From Acanthosoma haemorrhoidale (taxonomy: Eukaryota > Arthropoda > Insecta > Hemiptera > Acanthosomatidae): a DNA stretch of 64,000 nt. The stretch spans positions 35,725,754-35,789,753 of the forward strand of contig OV884011.1 of NCBI GenBank assembly GCA_930367205.1, in the 5' to 3' direction. A program made the translations under genes and the position numbers. Positions 48,279 to 58,220 of the stretch are shown piece after piece. Position 1 is the first letter of the stretch, and each line of letters begins with the position of its first letter. The notes beneath the pieces were generated by a model. The model worked only from the letters and a program-made list of their open reading frames with translations. It was not told the origin of the DNA and did no database searches.

Positions 48279-49164
48279 GGTCGGGTTGTCACAAGGAGGG
48301 TGTCTAGTTACCCTAGCCCTGGTGACTAAGTGAGGGTTGATTAAGTTTATAACCTGGACAATCGTTTCATGACGGTCTTACTATCTGACTCCATTTTTGA
48401 TAGGTATGTGCCCCGACAATGCACTATGTTCAGGAGAAGAGGTATAGGGTAGGTAGTGTAGGTAGTTTGTGTGGTCTTGGAATGACCACGAACTCACACT
48501 CGGTATCTGAGGGTAGGCGAAATCCGTCCGGATCCCAAAGGCGAGTGTGAACCGGAGAGAGGCAGACTGGATTGCCGTGGGGGACACTGCTTGGTAAGTT
48601 TGCAGGGCCACGACAACCATTGTCCACTAGGGAGAGGTCTTTCCCAATGAGGTGCTAGATTTAGGGAGACTCAGGCAGAGATCCCCACTAGGAAGGTGTG
48701 GGGTCTGACAACACCGTACTAAAACGTAGCGAGGTTAGAGAGAGATGCAGAGATTTTCATAATGAAGAAGTCAAGTTTGAGAGTTTCCATCAGAGCAGCC
48801 ACGAGCCAGTTAGTTGTCAGCAGAATGTTGTACAGGCCCCAAACCGCCGGTCTTAAATACCCAGCTGGCTTCGTCAGTAGCCAATCAGCTCTGGTTGTGT
48901 AGTACCCAATGCCCGTTGAGTATGTGGTTTTCTTTGTTCTGGATACGTGACCTGGGTAAGGGTCTCTCGGCGGGTTGGGTCACTTAGTACCTGCTACTGG
49001 CAGCTGGTGCCCCAGCTCATATAACTAATTGGCTCCCAGCTACATGTTTATTGTTTACCACATTTACAATTATTTATATTTTGGCAATGTTATTTAAATT
49101 TGTTTACAATATATATACAATAGAGTATAGGGTGATTTATCTTATGTGGTTAGCGGTCGTTACA
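48279..49164 (-). mobile_element. Solo LTR, subfamily A (copy 5), inside the hAT relic
   Basis: The element is 886 bp, beginning GGTCGGGTTG (first base mutated from T) and ending GGTCGTTACA, with perfect duplications ACCAA at 48274-48278 and 49165-49169. It is closest to the copies at 4679 and 56357. The hAT frame flanks it on both sides. Confidence 0.95.
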
Positions 49165-49582
49165 ACCAATAATAACGCTTCATTAAGAGGTATAAAGTCG
49201 ACTCGTCCAGTTGTATAGCGAAATATGTCGTTTGCAGATAATTGCACAAGAAGCTTTCAATATCATAACTCAATTCATAAATACGTCCTTGAACTGTGCT
49301 ATTGCTTAAAAGGAACTCTTTTTTGATTACATAATATCCAGGTTTGAGTAGAACAGTTTTTAAGACCCTCTTAAATGACAAAGAGAGAGAGAGAGAAGAA
49401 ACACAGTGCCCAATTATGCGACCATGGAAATTAAGAGTTACATAGAATATATCCAGTGAGTTATTTAAACGTAATTGGATTCTTACAAGAGCTAGAAATA
49501 ATAATAAATAAGATATTAATAAACACATAATAGAAAAAAATGCCGAGTGCGGGGTTGAGCAACTGTTGGCAAAGTAAATCAA

Positions 49583-52500
49583 AGGAAAGTGACAATAGAT
49601 GACAAGAAGCGTGTTGTCCTAAATGTGACGTCATTGACTAGACAGAATATCTCCTAGCGACAGAATAGCTTCTACCAATATGGACCGCCTTATTGAAGCA
49701 CATTCGTGAACGACACAATTTGAAATGGCTGGGGTATAGTTAAGGCAGGATTTTTTGACTTGTGAATTAGTGTTTAAATTCTTTGGATAATTTTTGAGTA
49801 TTAGACCGTCTGTAAATACGCAGTAGTATGATGTGTTTATACGCAATTTAAATGAGATAGTATACAGAACGTAACTTTTATCATTTATTATAACCTAATC
49901 CATAATCAATCTACTTTTAGAAGCATTCCACGCCTGGCTTTATTAGGTATCAGCTGTTAGTACATCATCTATATCATAACCTGAAATCTTCCGGATCTTC
50001 GAGGAAACAATGTGTCAGTGTGATCAAACATAATTGACTCGGGCGGGTTTGAATATTCCAAGGTCGGCTCTATGATGAACATCGAGATTGATGATATCGT
50101 AAACGTCATCTATTAATAGTTTCGAGACTTCCCTTTGTTTTTGTTTAGTACGAGTCTTCGCTACGTGGGGCATTCGGTGTTAAGGTCAAGGCAGCAACAC
50201 TTCATATAATAAAAGCAAGTCGGGCCTGAGACCTACACACGAATGAGGATGCCATTATTTTTTCCCATAAAAATCCCAACGCTTATTTCATATTTAAATA
50301 ATCATTCCGGTATGTTAATCTGACAATATCTTTCAAATTATGAAAAATATAACTTTTTAATCCCTTTGAACGACACTTCGTTATAGTTCACGGATGGACC
50401 TGTTTTAATTTTAAGCATAGTCCTAAAAAATATTATGCCTTCAAGTATAACGGGTTCTTTTTGTCGGTGCATCAATCATATTTTATGATGATGGTAGGGT
50501 TTTTTCAAATCGTCGTGACATAATATAGTGGGAACTCCGTGTAAAATTCCATCTCTTTAGTTAACACAGGGACTCAAGAAGACCTTAACAAACGTAGGGT
50601 TTCTGTTTTGGAAAACAACCGTAAGCCTAATATCAATGTGTATAAAAATTTAAACATTGGTGAATTGCGCTTATACGCCTGAGTTAGGTTAGGTATCCTA
50701 TAAAAGCGCTATATATGACCACCGCCTGACATCTGGGACCGTGGTGCCTCCTCGTTCTTCTGAGGCTCCCTCGATAGGCAGTTCAAATATACAAATAGAG
50801 ACCTAAGGTCCACTAATTTCCAGCCTACATACATATTATTTTTTAACCTCATTTAAAATATATATTTTAGTTTATTAATATTTTTTAGCGCGTTTAGTTT
50901 ATTTAATATTTTGTTTTTCATACTCATGTGTATGTTCTAAACTTTTTGGTAGACTCATGACCATTTTTGTAGAGCTCAATTGTATAATGTGTCACGCCAT
51001 TCTTTTTTGGACGCATAGCATTTATTCATCACGATCCTTGAGGAATGTACGATTAAAATTGCCGTTTTACGACTGTAATTGTACTATAGACAAAAAATGA
51101 GGTTTAAGACCTCCTTTCGGGAGATGTCCCATCGAGATTGCCGCTACGAAGAAGACAATTAAACGGCAGAACAAATTGTAATGGAGCTATTATATAGTTT
51201 AATAATAATTAACGGCACAAGAACTAGCCTCCGTGTTCACGGTCACAGATCGCCATGACCGGCAGAACGGTTGAACAGAACTATTAGCTGAGATATCTGC
51301 TAGGGTAGATACAATTAAGCAGACGACATTTTCCGTCTCTAGCTGCTTCCGATTCATATTACTGTACAATTACGTCTACAGAACCGAACACGCTCGGCGT
51401 GATTCGTCTCGATTTAGATAGACTAGACTTAACAATGTTGGCAATTAACAGCCCCAGGTGTTGCACAGCGAAATTGTAGCAAACAAGATCATGTAGTTAT
51501 TAAAAGTGATTAAAAATAGAACACGCGTTTGTTATCTGTAATTGGATTATTTGGCCGGAAGTTCGCTATTATCAGTGAATTTATACACGAGTATGTGTGG
51601 ATCATTTTCAGCAAATTTATTTATGGGCAAACTTTCAAAGGGTGGAAGTATGATGCCAGTTTTTAACACATTCTTGTACTTGGACCTGATGCACACGTTT
51701 GTAGCACATCGAAACGTTTTCCGTAATTAAAACGCTTGAAAAAACGCGGGAACAAGGGCTTTCGTCTACCGGATCCACAAGCCTTTGATGTACACAGTAT
51801 CTACCGACATTTCACGGGAAAGGACGAAGTACGCATGACGGGTTTTCGTATTCCCATGGCCCGAGTTAAAACACAAACTTCAACAAGTGGTAAGCTGGCT
51901 TAAGCCGAGAGTAGATTCTTAGTGGGCAATATTGTTTTGCTTAATCACTTTTCATACATCCTGATTTAACCAATATTTTAATGTATTTTTTCCGCAATCA
52001 TAGAACATGCATACAGAACCAGCAAACAGACGAAAAACGATTGACCCAAACAGTCAGACACCCTCAGTTCGGGTATGACTTTTGAGGGTCGTATATATTT
52101 ATTTATCCGGTTAAAAATCTGAAGATGTTAATGTGATATCATCCCAAAGAGAATATCATCATACTTTTAATCAAGGCACTTCCTTCCGGTATAATCAATT
52201 CCCAGACCGACAGAACCGGTTTTAGAATCATACCTCGGCACTACATCGTTCCCTCCACAGGTGAATTAGAAAATGACTATTCATTACAGGATTAGATATC
52301 TAACCAGTGTTTTATAAGCAAATTTGATTTGCTAAACTACTTTCTTCCGCTGCCCTTGAATATTTTAAGAAATAATATAACGAAAATTGGGACAAGGCAG
52401 ACACGGCGGGCACATGTGTAGGATCATCGGAAGTAACCTCAAAGTTAAAAGTTATAAATATAAGAACTAATCAATCAATCATCAAATCAATAAGTGTTAT

Positions 52501-52829
52501 AGGTTTTTTTTTTTTTTTTTTATAAGGTCGTAATTAAGTCGTAGAGGATTCGAGTAAAAGTGGCTTTGTTCGTTATCGTGCCATCAAGGCATTCCTTTTC
52601 CAACATTTGCTTACCGTTTGTCTTCATTTCTTCATTTTATGTCTTCATTGAGATTTACACATTATTTTACTTTGTTATGACTAGAGGGTCAAGAAGAGCT
52701 TAAATCTAGAAGGGTCTTGCCCGGCGTGTCAATTAAAACTCTCCAGGCCCTTTTTTGTCTATGATACGTATGCATCAGCCTCTAGCAAACCTGGGATTAG
52801 GTTATCGTTTAAACTCTAAAGATCATTTT
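49583..52829. other. Intergenic, no recognised gene
   Basis: Unique-looking DNA. Two parts are less AT-rich than the rest: 51100-51460, with no open frame, and 51727-51890, with an open stretch of about 54 codons (FRLPDPQAFDVHSIYRHFTG, EVRMTGFRIPMARVKTQTST) ending at a GTAAGC donor-like site. The latter lacks an ATG and I cannot match it to a family. Confidence 0.35.
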
Positions 52830-53590
52830 TTTTTTGTTTCATATCCCCTTGATACAATATTAATATATAGATAATAAATATAGATTCTTCAAACGAATCT
52901 ATTTACAATTGCTTCATTATATTTCCTGTAATGGTGCTCACCTTATTAATCATAGGCTTAAAACAAGCTTACATCTAACAATAAAAACTTAAACAAAATC
53001 TTAACCCCAACAGTCTGGTGCCATCGATGTAGGAAGGATGGTGGGGTCATAGTGTTGAATACTGGGTTTGTGAAGTGCTGCAACGAGTCAAAAAACTTCG
53101 GGGCAGGTCGGGGTTCTTTAACTTCTCGAGAGAGGTATGGCACTTTTCTCATGATCTCATTCTGGAATTGTTGGAGACGTTTAGCTGTATTGTCAGTCAA
53201 GTGAGTATGTAGCGGGGCACCGTACAGTTGAGCTGGCCGTAGGACACATTTATAAATCATCAGTTTGAGACGCAAGCGACAAGTTTGGTGAAGTTAACAA
53301 GTGGGAAAGCCGGTAAGACCTGTGTCGTACTTTTTCTATTTTATTACTAAAATGAGCATTTCTCTACTCATTTCTCTACTCATTCATTACTCCATTTCTC
53401 TAGAGATGCCTATCCATTTTTATGCCCAGATAGTACATTGAGAAAGCTGGTTCTCTTGCCCTCCTATAGTATAGAATTTTGGCAAGGCTTTTTCCCTTTT
53501 AGAGGGAGAAGATTACGCAGCAGGTCTTTCCGGCGTTTCCACTGATGTTTAACCTATCTAGTCTGTCACTGATTACGTTACAAACTGACT
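52830..53590 (-). mobile_element. LINE-B (Jockey-like) copy
   Basis: On the minus strand it encodes RLKLMIYKCVLRPAQLYGAP, LTDNTAKRLQQFQNEIMRKV, then LSREVKEPRPAPKFFDSLQH and MTPPSFLHRWHQTVGVK, the end of a non-LTR reverse-transcriptase frame, followed by the 3' UTR ending GGGGATATGAAAC and an A run (complement of the T run at 52829-52837). A local duplication around 53360-53400 (TTTCTCTACTCATT repeats) disrupts the upstream part. Confidence 0.82.
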
Positions 53591-54719
53591 CAAAAGGTTG
53601 AAATGGTCTCGATAAAAATTATAATGTATGGATCTAACTGTTTTGTGAGGAATCATCAAGCATTAAAAAAAAAAAGTATATATATAATCCGAAGAATAAA
53701 ACAAAATAAAGGAGACTCTTTGAACATAGATACAAGTTTGCATAGATAATTGTTTGGGAAATAACGCAATGCACAGTCTTTGTGCTGGCAGTTGTGATCA
53801 ACCTGCCAACAAGTATTCTCTAATTGCTCTAACTTCCTTCATGTTTCATTTTTATTCTCATACTTCCTGTTGCAGTATTTTTCCCAACGATAATAAGCAT
53901 ATTTCCAACATTGTGAAATATATATCGAAGTATTAAACTCCTCATCTTGTGATATTATATTTAGTAAAAATATTAAATAGTCGATATATAATATACACAT
54001 ATAAATAAGGACCTTAATAAATATCAATAATAAATGGCAAAGGGCGTCCTTATTTGTGGCCCAACCTGCAGAACTATTTATAATATAACTATAAATCGTT
54101 ATACTGTTTTTTGAACCAGACAAAAGCGTATTAAAACAATTTGGCTTAAAGGAATCCAGCCGTTGTTATCCGAAGGCATTTTACGACAAGGACCACCCCG
54201 AAAACACTAGAAGGGACAGAAACTTCGAGATAGATATCCTCTGGCTCCTAGCTCAACTGTGTGTCCCAGTTTCTGGGCCTGAGCTTTGAGTCGCTTTCTG
54301 TCGGCAGTCGGTTCAGCAAACCAAGCGGTCTATCTACAGTCATCCTTTGTCTTCAGTCAACCTGTCACGTCGAAGATTCTTGCAACGTTGGGGTAATCTA
54401 ATATTTATGTATTACACTGCGGTCAAACTGTTCTATTTATTATTATATTATAATTTAATTTATGTATGGCAACGTTTCAGGTACATAATCTATATTATTA
54501 AATGTTTAAAATTAGATTTGGTTTAATCACGCCATCTCAAAATGACTGTTAGATCTTGGAAAATCTGTTTAGATAAACCGACTTAAAATTGAACGTGAAT
54601 CAAACATGGGGCTCACATTGTAAACCGAAGGTGAGCCCATCACCTAGTCCTGTTTATATTGTACATCGATATTTTCACTGTAAAAAGAAATGTTTTTGTA
54701 ATTCTACCCTCCTTCGAAC
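53591..54719. other. Intergenic, no recognised feature
   Basis: AT-rich with a GC-richer patch at 54130-54390. No supported gene. Confidence 0.3.
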
Positions 54720-55422
54720 GCATAACGAACGATATAATGGTTGTACCGGGGTGAATATTGTTGAGTTCGTATATTGTTTTCAGTAGTGTTTCCGATGTAC
54801 GGCATGGCACACATGAAGCATTGCTTATCTTCCCGACAAACACCTCCGAAGACCCATTGATTAGGATAAATTCTATCAACGTGATTTTGGCGCCGAGAAA
54901 ATCTCGATTCGTCTTTCTCAACTGTTTTCCCTGACCCTCCGATCTTTCTGAATTTTTTTAATAAATAATGTGCGCAAACTTTTCGAAACATATTTTTTCA
55001 ATCGTAGTAATAGTATCGTTTGCTAATCCTAGTTCCTCTTGACAAAATTATTAGATGTATATTCTTTTGTCGAGCAGTATAGCAAAATAACAAATTTATT
55101 AAATGGCAAATTACTCTTGATAAAGTTTCATTTGATTGCCATTAGAACACATTTTTCACTAATATGATTGCAATACCCCCTTAGATTGAAGAAACAAAAC
55201 CGCTTTTTCCTTCGTATCTACTTCACCAGCTAAATCAAATAACGGCATGATGTTTCCCTTTAGGATCACAAAACTAAACTGAAATATTATCAGGTATCAA
55301 GGTTCAAAAACGGGTCAAAGTAAACATAAATATAGCTAAAAACATTACAGGAAAGGTCAAAGGTGGCAAAATAACCAAAACAATGCTAGATATCAGTGGG
55401 GTCCCAAAACCCAAAAAGACCC
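54720..55422 (-). mobile_element. Merlin DNA transposon (copy 2), 3'-truncated
   Basis: On the minus strand the left terminal inverted repeat lies at 55397-55422 (GGGTCTTTTTGGG ... GGGACCCC). The transposase begins MPLFDLAGEVDTKEKAVLFL near 55249, loses most of the zinc-binding segment through a deletion, and resumes with FRKIGGSGKTVEKDESRF and RIYPNQWVFGGVCREDKQC. The first catalytic motif reads VEKDES. The second motif region (PGTTIISFV) has Phe-Val where an Asp is expected. The C-terminal third and right terminal repeat are absent. Confidence 0.86.
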
Positions 55423-55619
55423 AAAATTTTGATAGTATAAAAGTGAACAGTCATAAACGCATTCAATGGGTGTGTGGGGGGGGAATAGGTATATCGCATT
55501 TTCCGCACACTATCTTGGTATTTCTCATTCGTGGACAGACTACACAGAAACCTTCTCACACATTCTCTTTTTGGAAACCGGCTCATCTTCAAGTGTTCAC
55601 TTGTTTTGGTGCTGATAAA

Positions 55620-56162
55620 TTATATCAAATCCATTGTATTATTTATGAGGACAATGGTAGAAGGCGTTGACACACCGAGGCCTTGTACGTAGTAGCCCGT
55701 TGGCAAGGTCACCCGGCCGGCCATTCCAATGAGATCACTGTTACAGGGCTGACTGTTTAGTTTTTCTTTCTCATGGGGCAGGGTTACTTCTCTGCCTCCC
55801 TGTTCCGGATGAAGGATGACCGGTCCGAAGCAGGAACGTCCGGAAACAGAAGAAGGACGGAGGAGAACAATTTCCCAGGGGGTTCTTCCGCTTCCGTTAT
55901 TTATAGAGTAATCTCTCATATATTCTGAATTTAATTTTACCTTGAGAATTATACTTTGATAGTTATCAATTCCACATTTTGGGATTAATATTGGCAAATC
56001 GATGTTTTTAGAGGATTTTTGGCACCTATGAAGACTTGGAAAATGTCGGAATTTCGGTCGAATTAAAAAACAGGAGATAAACTGAGTTTCTGGCAGGCTT
56101 AGATGAATGAATAAACATATCTTACCTTCATATGACTGGTAAAGTTGATGAAAAGGTTGCAA
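55620..56162 (-). CDS. Unassigned open reading frame, 180 codons
   Basis: This is the longest open frame outside recognised elements. It has no signal peptide or membrane segment and no motif I recognise. The GC-rich half near 55680-55900 (LLRPSSVSGRSC, GRVTLPTGYYVQGLG) contrasts with the AT-rich half, suggesting that two unrelated sequences are read through by chance. It may belong to an unknown repeat. Low confidence that it is a gene. Confidence 0.15.
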   Translation of the reverse strand: MQPFHQLYQSYEGKICLFIHLSLPETQFISCFLIRPKFRHFPSLHRCQKSSKNIDLPILIPKCGIDNYQSIILKVKLNSEYMRDYSINNGSGRTPWEIVLLRPSSVSGRSCFGPVILHPEQGGREVTLPHEKEKLNSQPCNSDLIGMAGRVTLPTGYYVQGLGVSTPSTIVLINNTMDLI

Positions 56163-56356
56163 TGCAGTCGTTTAAAAGAAATTAGGAACAGGGAAGGGTT
56201 GGCTGCTATTATAATTTGATGGAGTGCAACCGAAGTAAGTATTGGCATAATAAAAAAACAGATGTTTCCAGTCTAATCGTAGGCTCGGACAGGCCTGTCT
56301 CACCTGAGCGCGGGAGAAAAAACGCGCGAAGCAGACAGTCAATCATAAATAATGCC

Positions 56357-57103
56357 CGTAGCGACCGCTAACTACATAAGATAAATCACCTATTGTATAT
56401 ATATTGTAAATAAAAGTAAATAACATAACCAAAATATAAATCATTGTAAATATGGTAAACAATAAAACATGCAGCTAGGAGCCAATTAGTTATATGAGCT
56501 GGGGCGCCAGCTGCCAGCGGTAGGTACTAGACCCAAGCCGCTGAGAGACCCCTTTGTCAGAGGAGAAAGAAAACCACATACTCAACCCTCCTTGGGTACT
56601 ACAAAAACAGTGCTGATTGGCTACTGACGAAGCCAGCTGGGTATTTAAGACCGGCGGTTTGGGGCCTGTATATCATTCTCCTGGGAACTAACTGGCTCGT
56701 GGCTGCTCTGCTTTAAACTCTGAAACTTGGCTTCTTCATTATGAAAACCTCTACATCTCTCTCTCCTCTACGGTTGTCGTGGCCCTGCAAACTTAACAAG
56801 CAGTGTTCCCCCACGGCGATTCAGTCTGCCTCTCTCCGGTTCACACTCGCCTTTGGGATCCTGACGGATTTCGCCTACCCTCAGATACCGAGTGTGAATT
56901 CGTGGTCATTCCAAGACCACATAAACTACCTACCCTGTACCTCTTCTCTTGAACATAGTGCATTGTCGGGGCACATACCTATCAAAAATGGACTCAGATA
57001 GTAAGACCGTCATGAAACGATTGTCCAGGTTATAAACTTAATCAACCCTCACTTCGTCAGCAGGGCTAGGGTAACTAGGCACCCCATTAGTGACGACCCG
57101 ACA
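56357..57103 (+). mobile_element. Solo LTR, subfamily A (copy 6)
   Basis: The element is 747 bp, CGTAGCGACC (first base mutated from T) to GACGACCCGACA. The flanking repeats ATGCC (56352-56356) and GTGCC (57104-57108) differ at one base. TATTTAAGACC near 56641 is a TATA-like box and AATAAA lies at about 56462. The conserved hairpin arms TTCACACTCG and CGAGTGTGAA are at about 56840 and 56889. No internal domain adjoins. Confidence 0.9.
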
Positions 57104-57479
57104 GTGCCATACGAATTACTAACGTGTAGGCTTCCTGCCCCCTGGTGTGAAATATTTAAATTAAGGTACTTGGTTAAATTTAAATAAAATAAAAATATGT
57201 TATGCTACGTGACATACCCCGTAGGCTTTTATTTTGATCCCCCCCTCCATTTATTAAATGATTTCATTCATTTTCACCGACTAATTTACTTTTATTATAA
57301 ATTATGAACTGAATTGTATTTTATTAAATGTAAATTAGCGAAATTAAGTTGGTAGAAAGTTAAAAAAAACGTGATACACTACTTTTCGAAAGTTTGTTAA
57401 ATCTGATATTTGTGAGATAAAATGCTTACTTTTAATCATTAAACATGAAAGCGAAAAAAAAAAGCTTTCCAGCCTTTTC

Positions 57480-57575
57480 CAGCGAAAAGGGTTCCAGACG
57501 GATCGGGACTCGAACCCAAGACCTCACTGTTTATCCTATCTTCGGATAATAACTAGCCACTTTAAGATAAATACA
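57480..57575 (-). repeat. tRNA-like sequence, probable SINE head
   Basis: On the minus strand, GTGGCTAGTTATTATCC (A-box-like) is followed about 35 bp later by GGTTCGAGTCCCG, a near-perfect pol III B box (complement at 57505-57520). The spacing fits an RNA polymerase III promoter of tRNA origin. A clear cloverleaf and a T-terminator directly after it are not seen, so a SINE fragment is more likely than a working tRNA gene. Confidence 0.5.
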
Positions 57576-57666
57576 TGTTTGTTCTTAAGGCACATAGTCA
57601 CAGTTTAATAAAGATATTACTATTAATTTTTAACACTTAAAAAACACCTTGATAAGATCGAGTATT

Positions 57667-58180
57667 GGCACAACAATGTCAGTACACTGCACCACTCATC
57701 CCTATAATCCTCCTGGCTGGAGACTAAAGTGACAGTGGCCTCGTGACCTGCTATAACTGCGAGGCAGTGGGAGTCCTGGCAATGGCAAGTTTCTCCAATC
57801 ATTTCCTGAGCCTCGGTGGCTCTCGCGCTCTTCGTCAGCCTCCGCTGGCTCGTATCTGGTGAGCGTGGGTGGCTTCCCAAGACTCCGCTTCCTCTTTGCA
57901 TGCGAGGGATGTGACAACCATCTGGATTTGGGAGGTCTCTGGGCTGTTTGTAAATACTGTATAAATGAACGAGTGAATGAAAATTGTAAATATGGTATGA
58001 ATGAGAACATGTGTCACAATTACGTATTGCCTAATAAGGCAGATTGTAGTTTTATCACAATAACGAAGTTAAAAAAAAAAAAAGATAGCACTCTCGTTAA
58101 AATTATTTGTGATCTACGATGACGGAGAAGCGAGAGAGGGCAGCTTGATTAGTATTACGACAGACTTAACTTGCTAATGA
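57667..58180 (+). mobile_element. LINE-A copy with poly(A) tail and shared 3' flank
   Basis: It begins at the end of the coding region (CACTGCACCACTCATCCCTA) and continues through the GC-rich block and 3' UTR to an A run at 58071-58083, after AATAACGAAG. The next 97 bp (58084-58180) are also found, about 90% identical, after the poly(A) of the copy at 60437. A further LINE-A-like scrap (GTAAATATGGTATCAATGAG) follows at 58190-58220. Confidence 0.85.
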
Positions 58181-58220
58181 GTGAATTAAAATTGTAAATA
58201 TGGTATCAATGAGAACATTT

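Larger units (their letters stand above)
46470..49582 (-). pseudogene. hAT transposase relic (ZBED/SCAND3-like) split by two solo LTRs
   Basis: The minus strand reads from 49582 downward: LSNSTVQGRIYELSYDIESF and FAIQLDESTL (49165-49450, with the first catalytic Asp in LDEST); after LTR copy 5, AYVRF-like residues, CVIHRRHLVAKNM and LRF (48037-48278); after LTR copy 4, VINAVYTEFGAKR, then AFMFDKIF, VPQWVINPYGDIVETGVTLQ, EELIGVSTND and, last, KKRNRFEIT (46490-47193). This is the order of the hAT catalytic and C-terminal dimerisation regions in ZBED5/FAM200/SCAND3-type proteins. Stops and frameshifts are numerous. The N-terminal BED finger and terminal inverted repeats are not found. Confidence 0.85.

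Noticed and set aside
47194..49164. LTR copies 4 and 5 as the two LTRs of one retrotransposon
   Set aside because: They have the same orientation and are only 247 bp apart, but each has its own different target duplication, they belong to different subfamilies, and the DNA between them is hAT coding sequence, not gag-pol.
50690..50710. Telomere-like TTAGG repeats
   Set aside because: Only two adjacent units (TTAGGTTAGG) occur; this is expected by chance.
57505..57520. Functional tRNA gene
   Set aside because: Only the B box and a weak A box are recognisable. I could not form a full cloverleaf with an anticodon stem and an acceptor stem.
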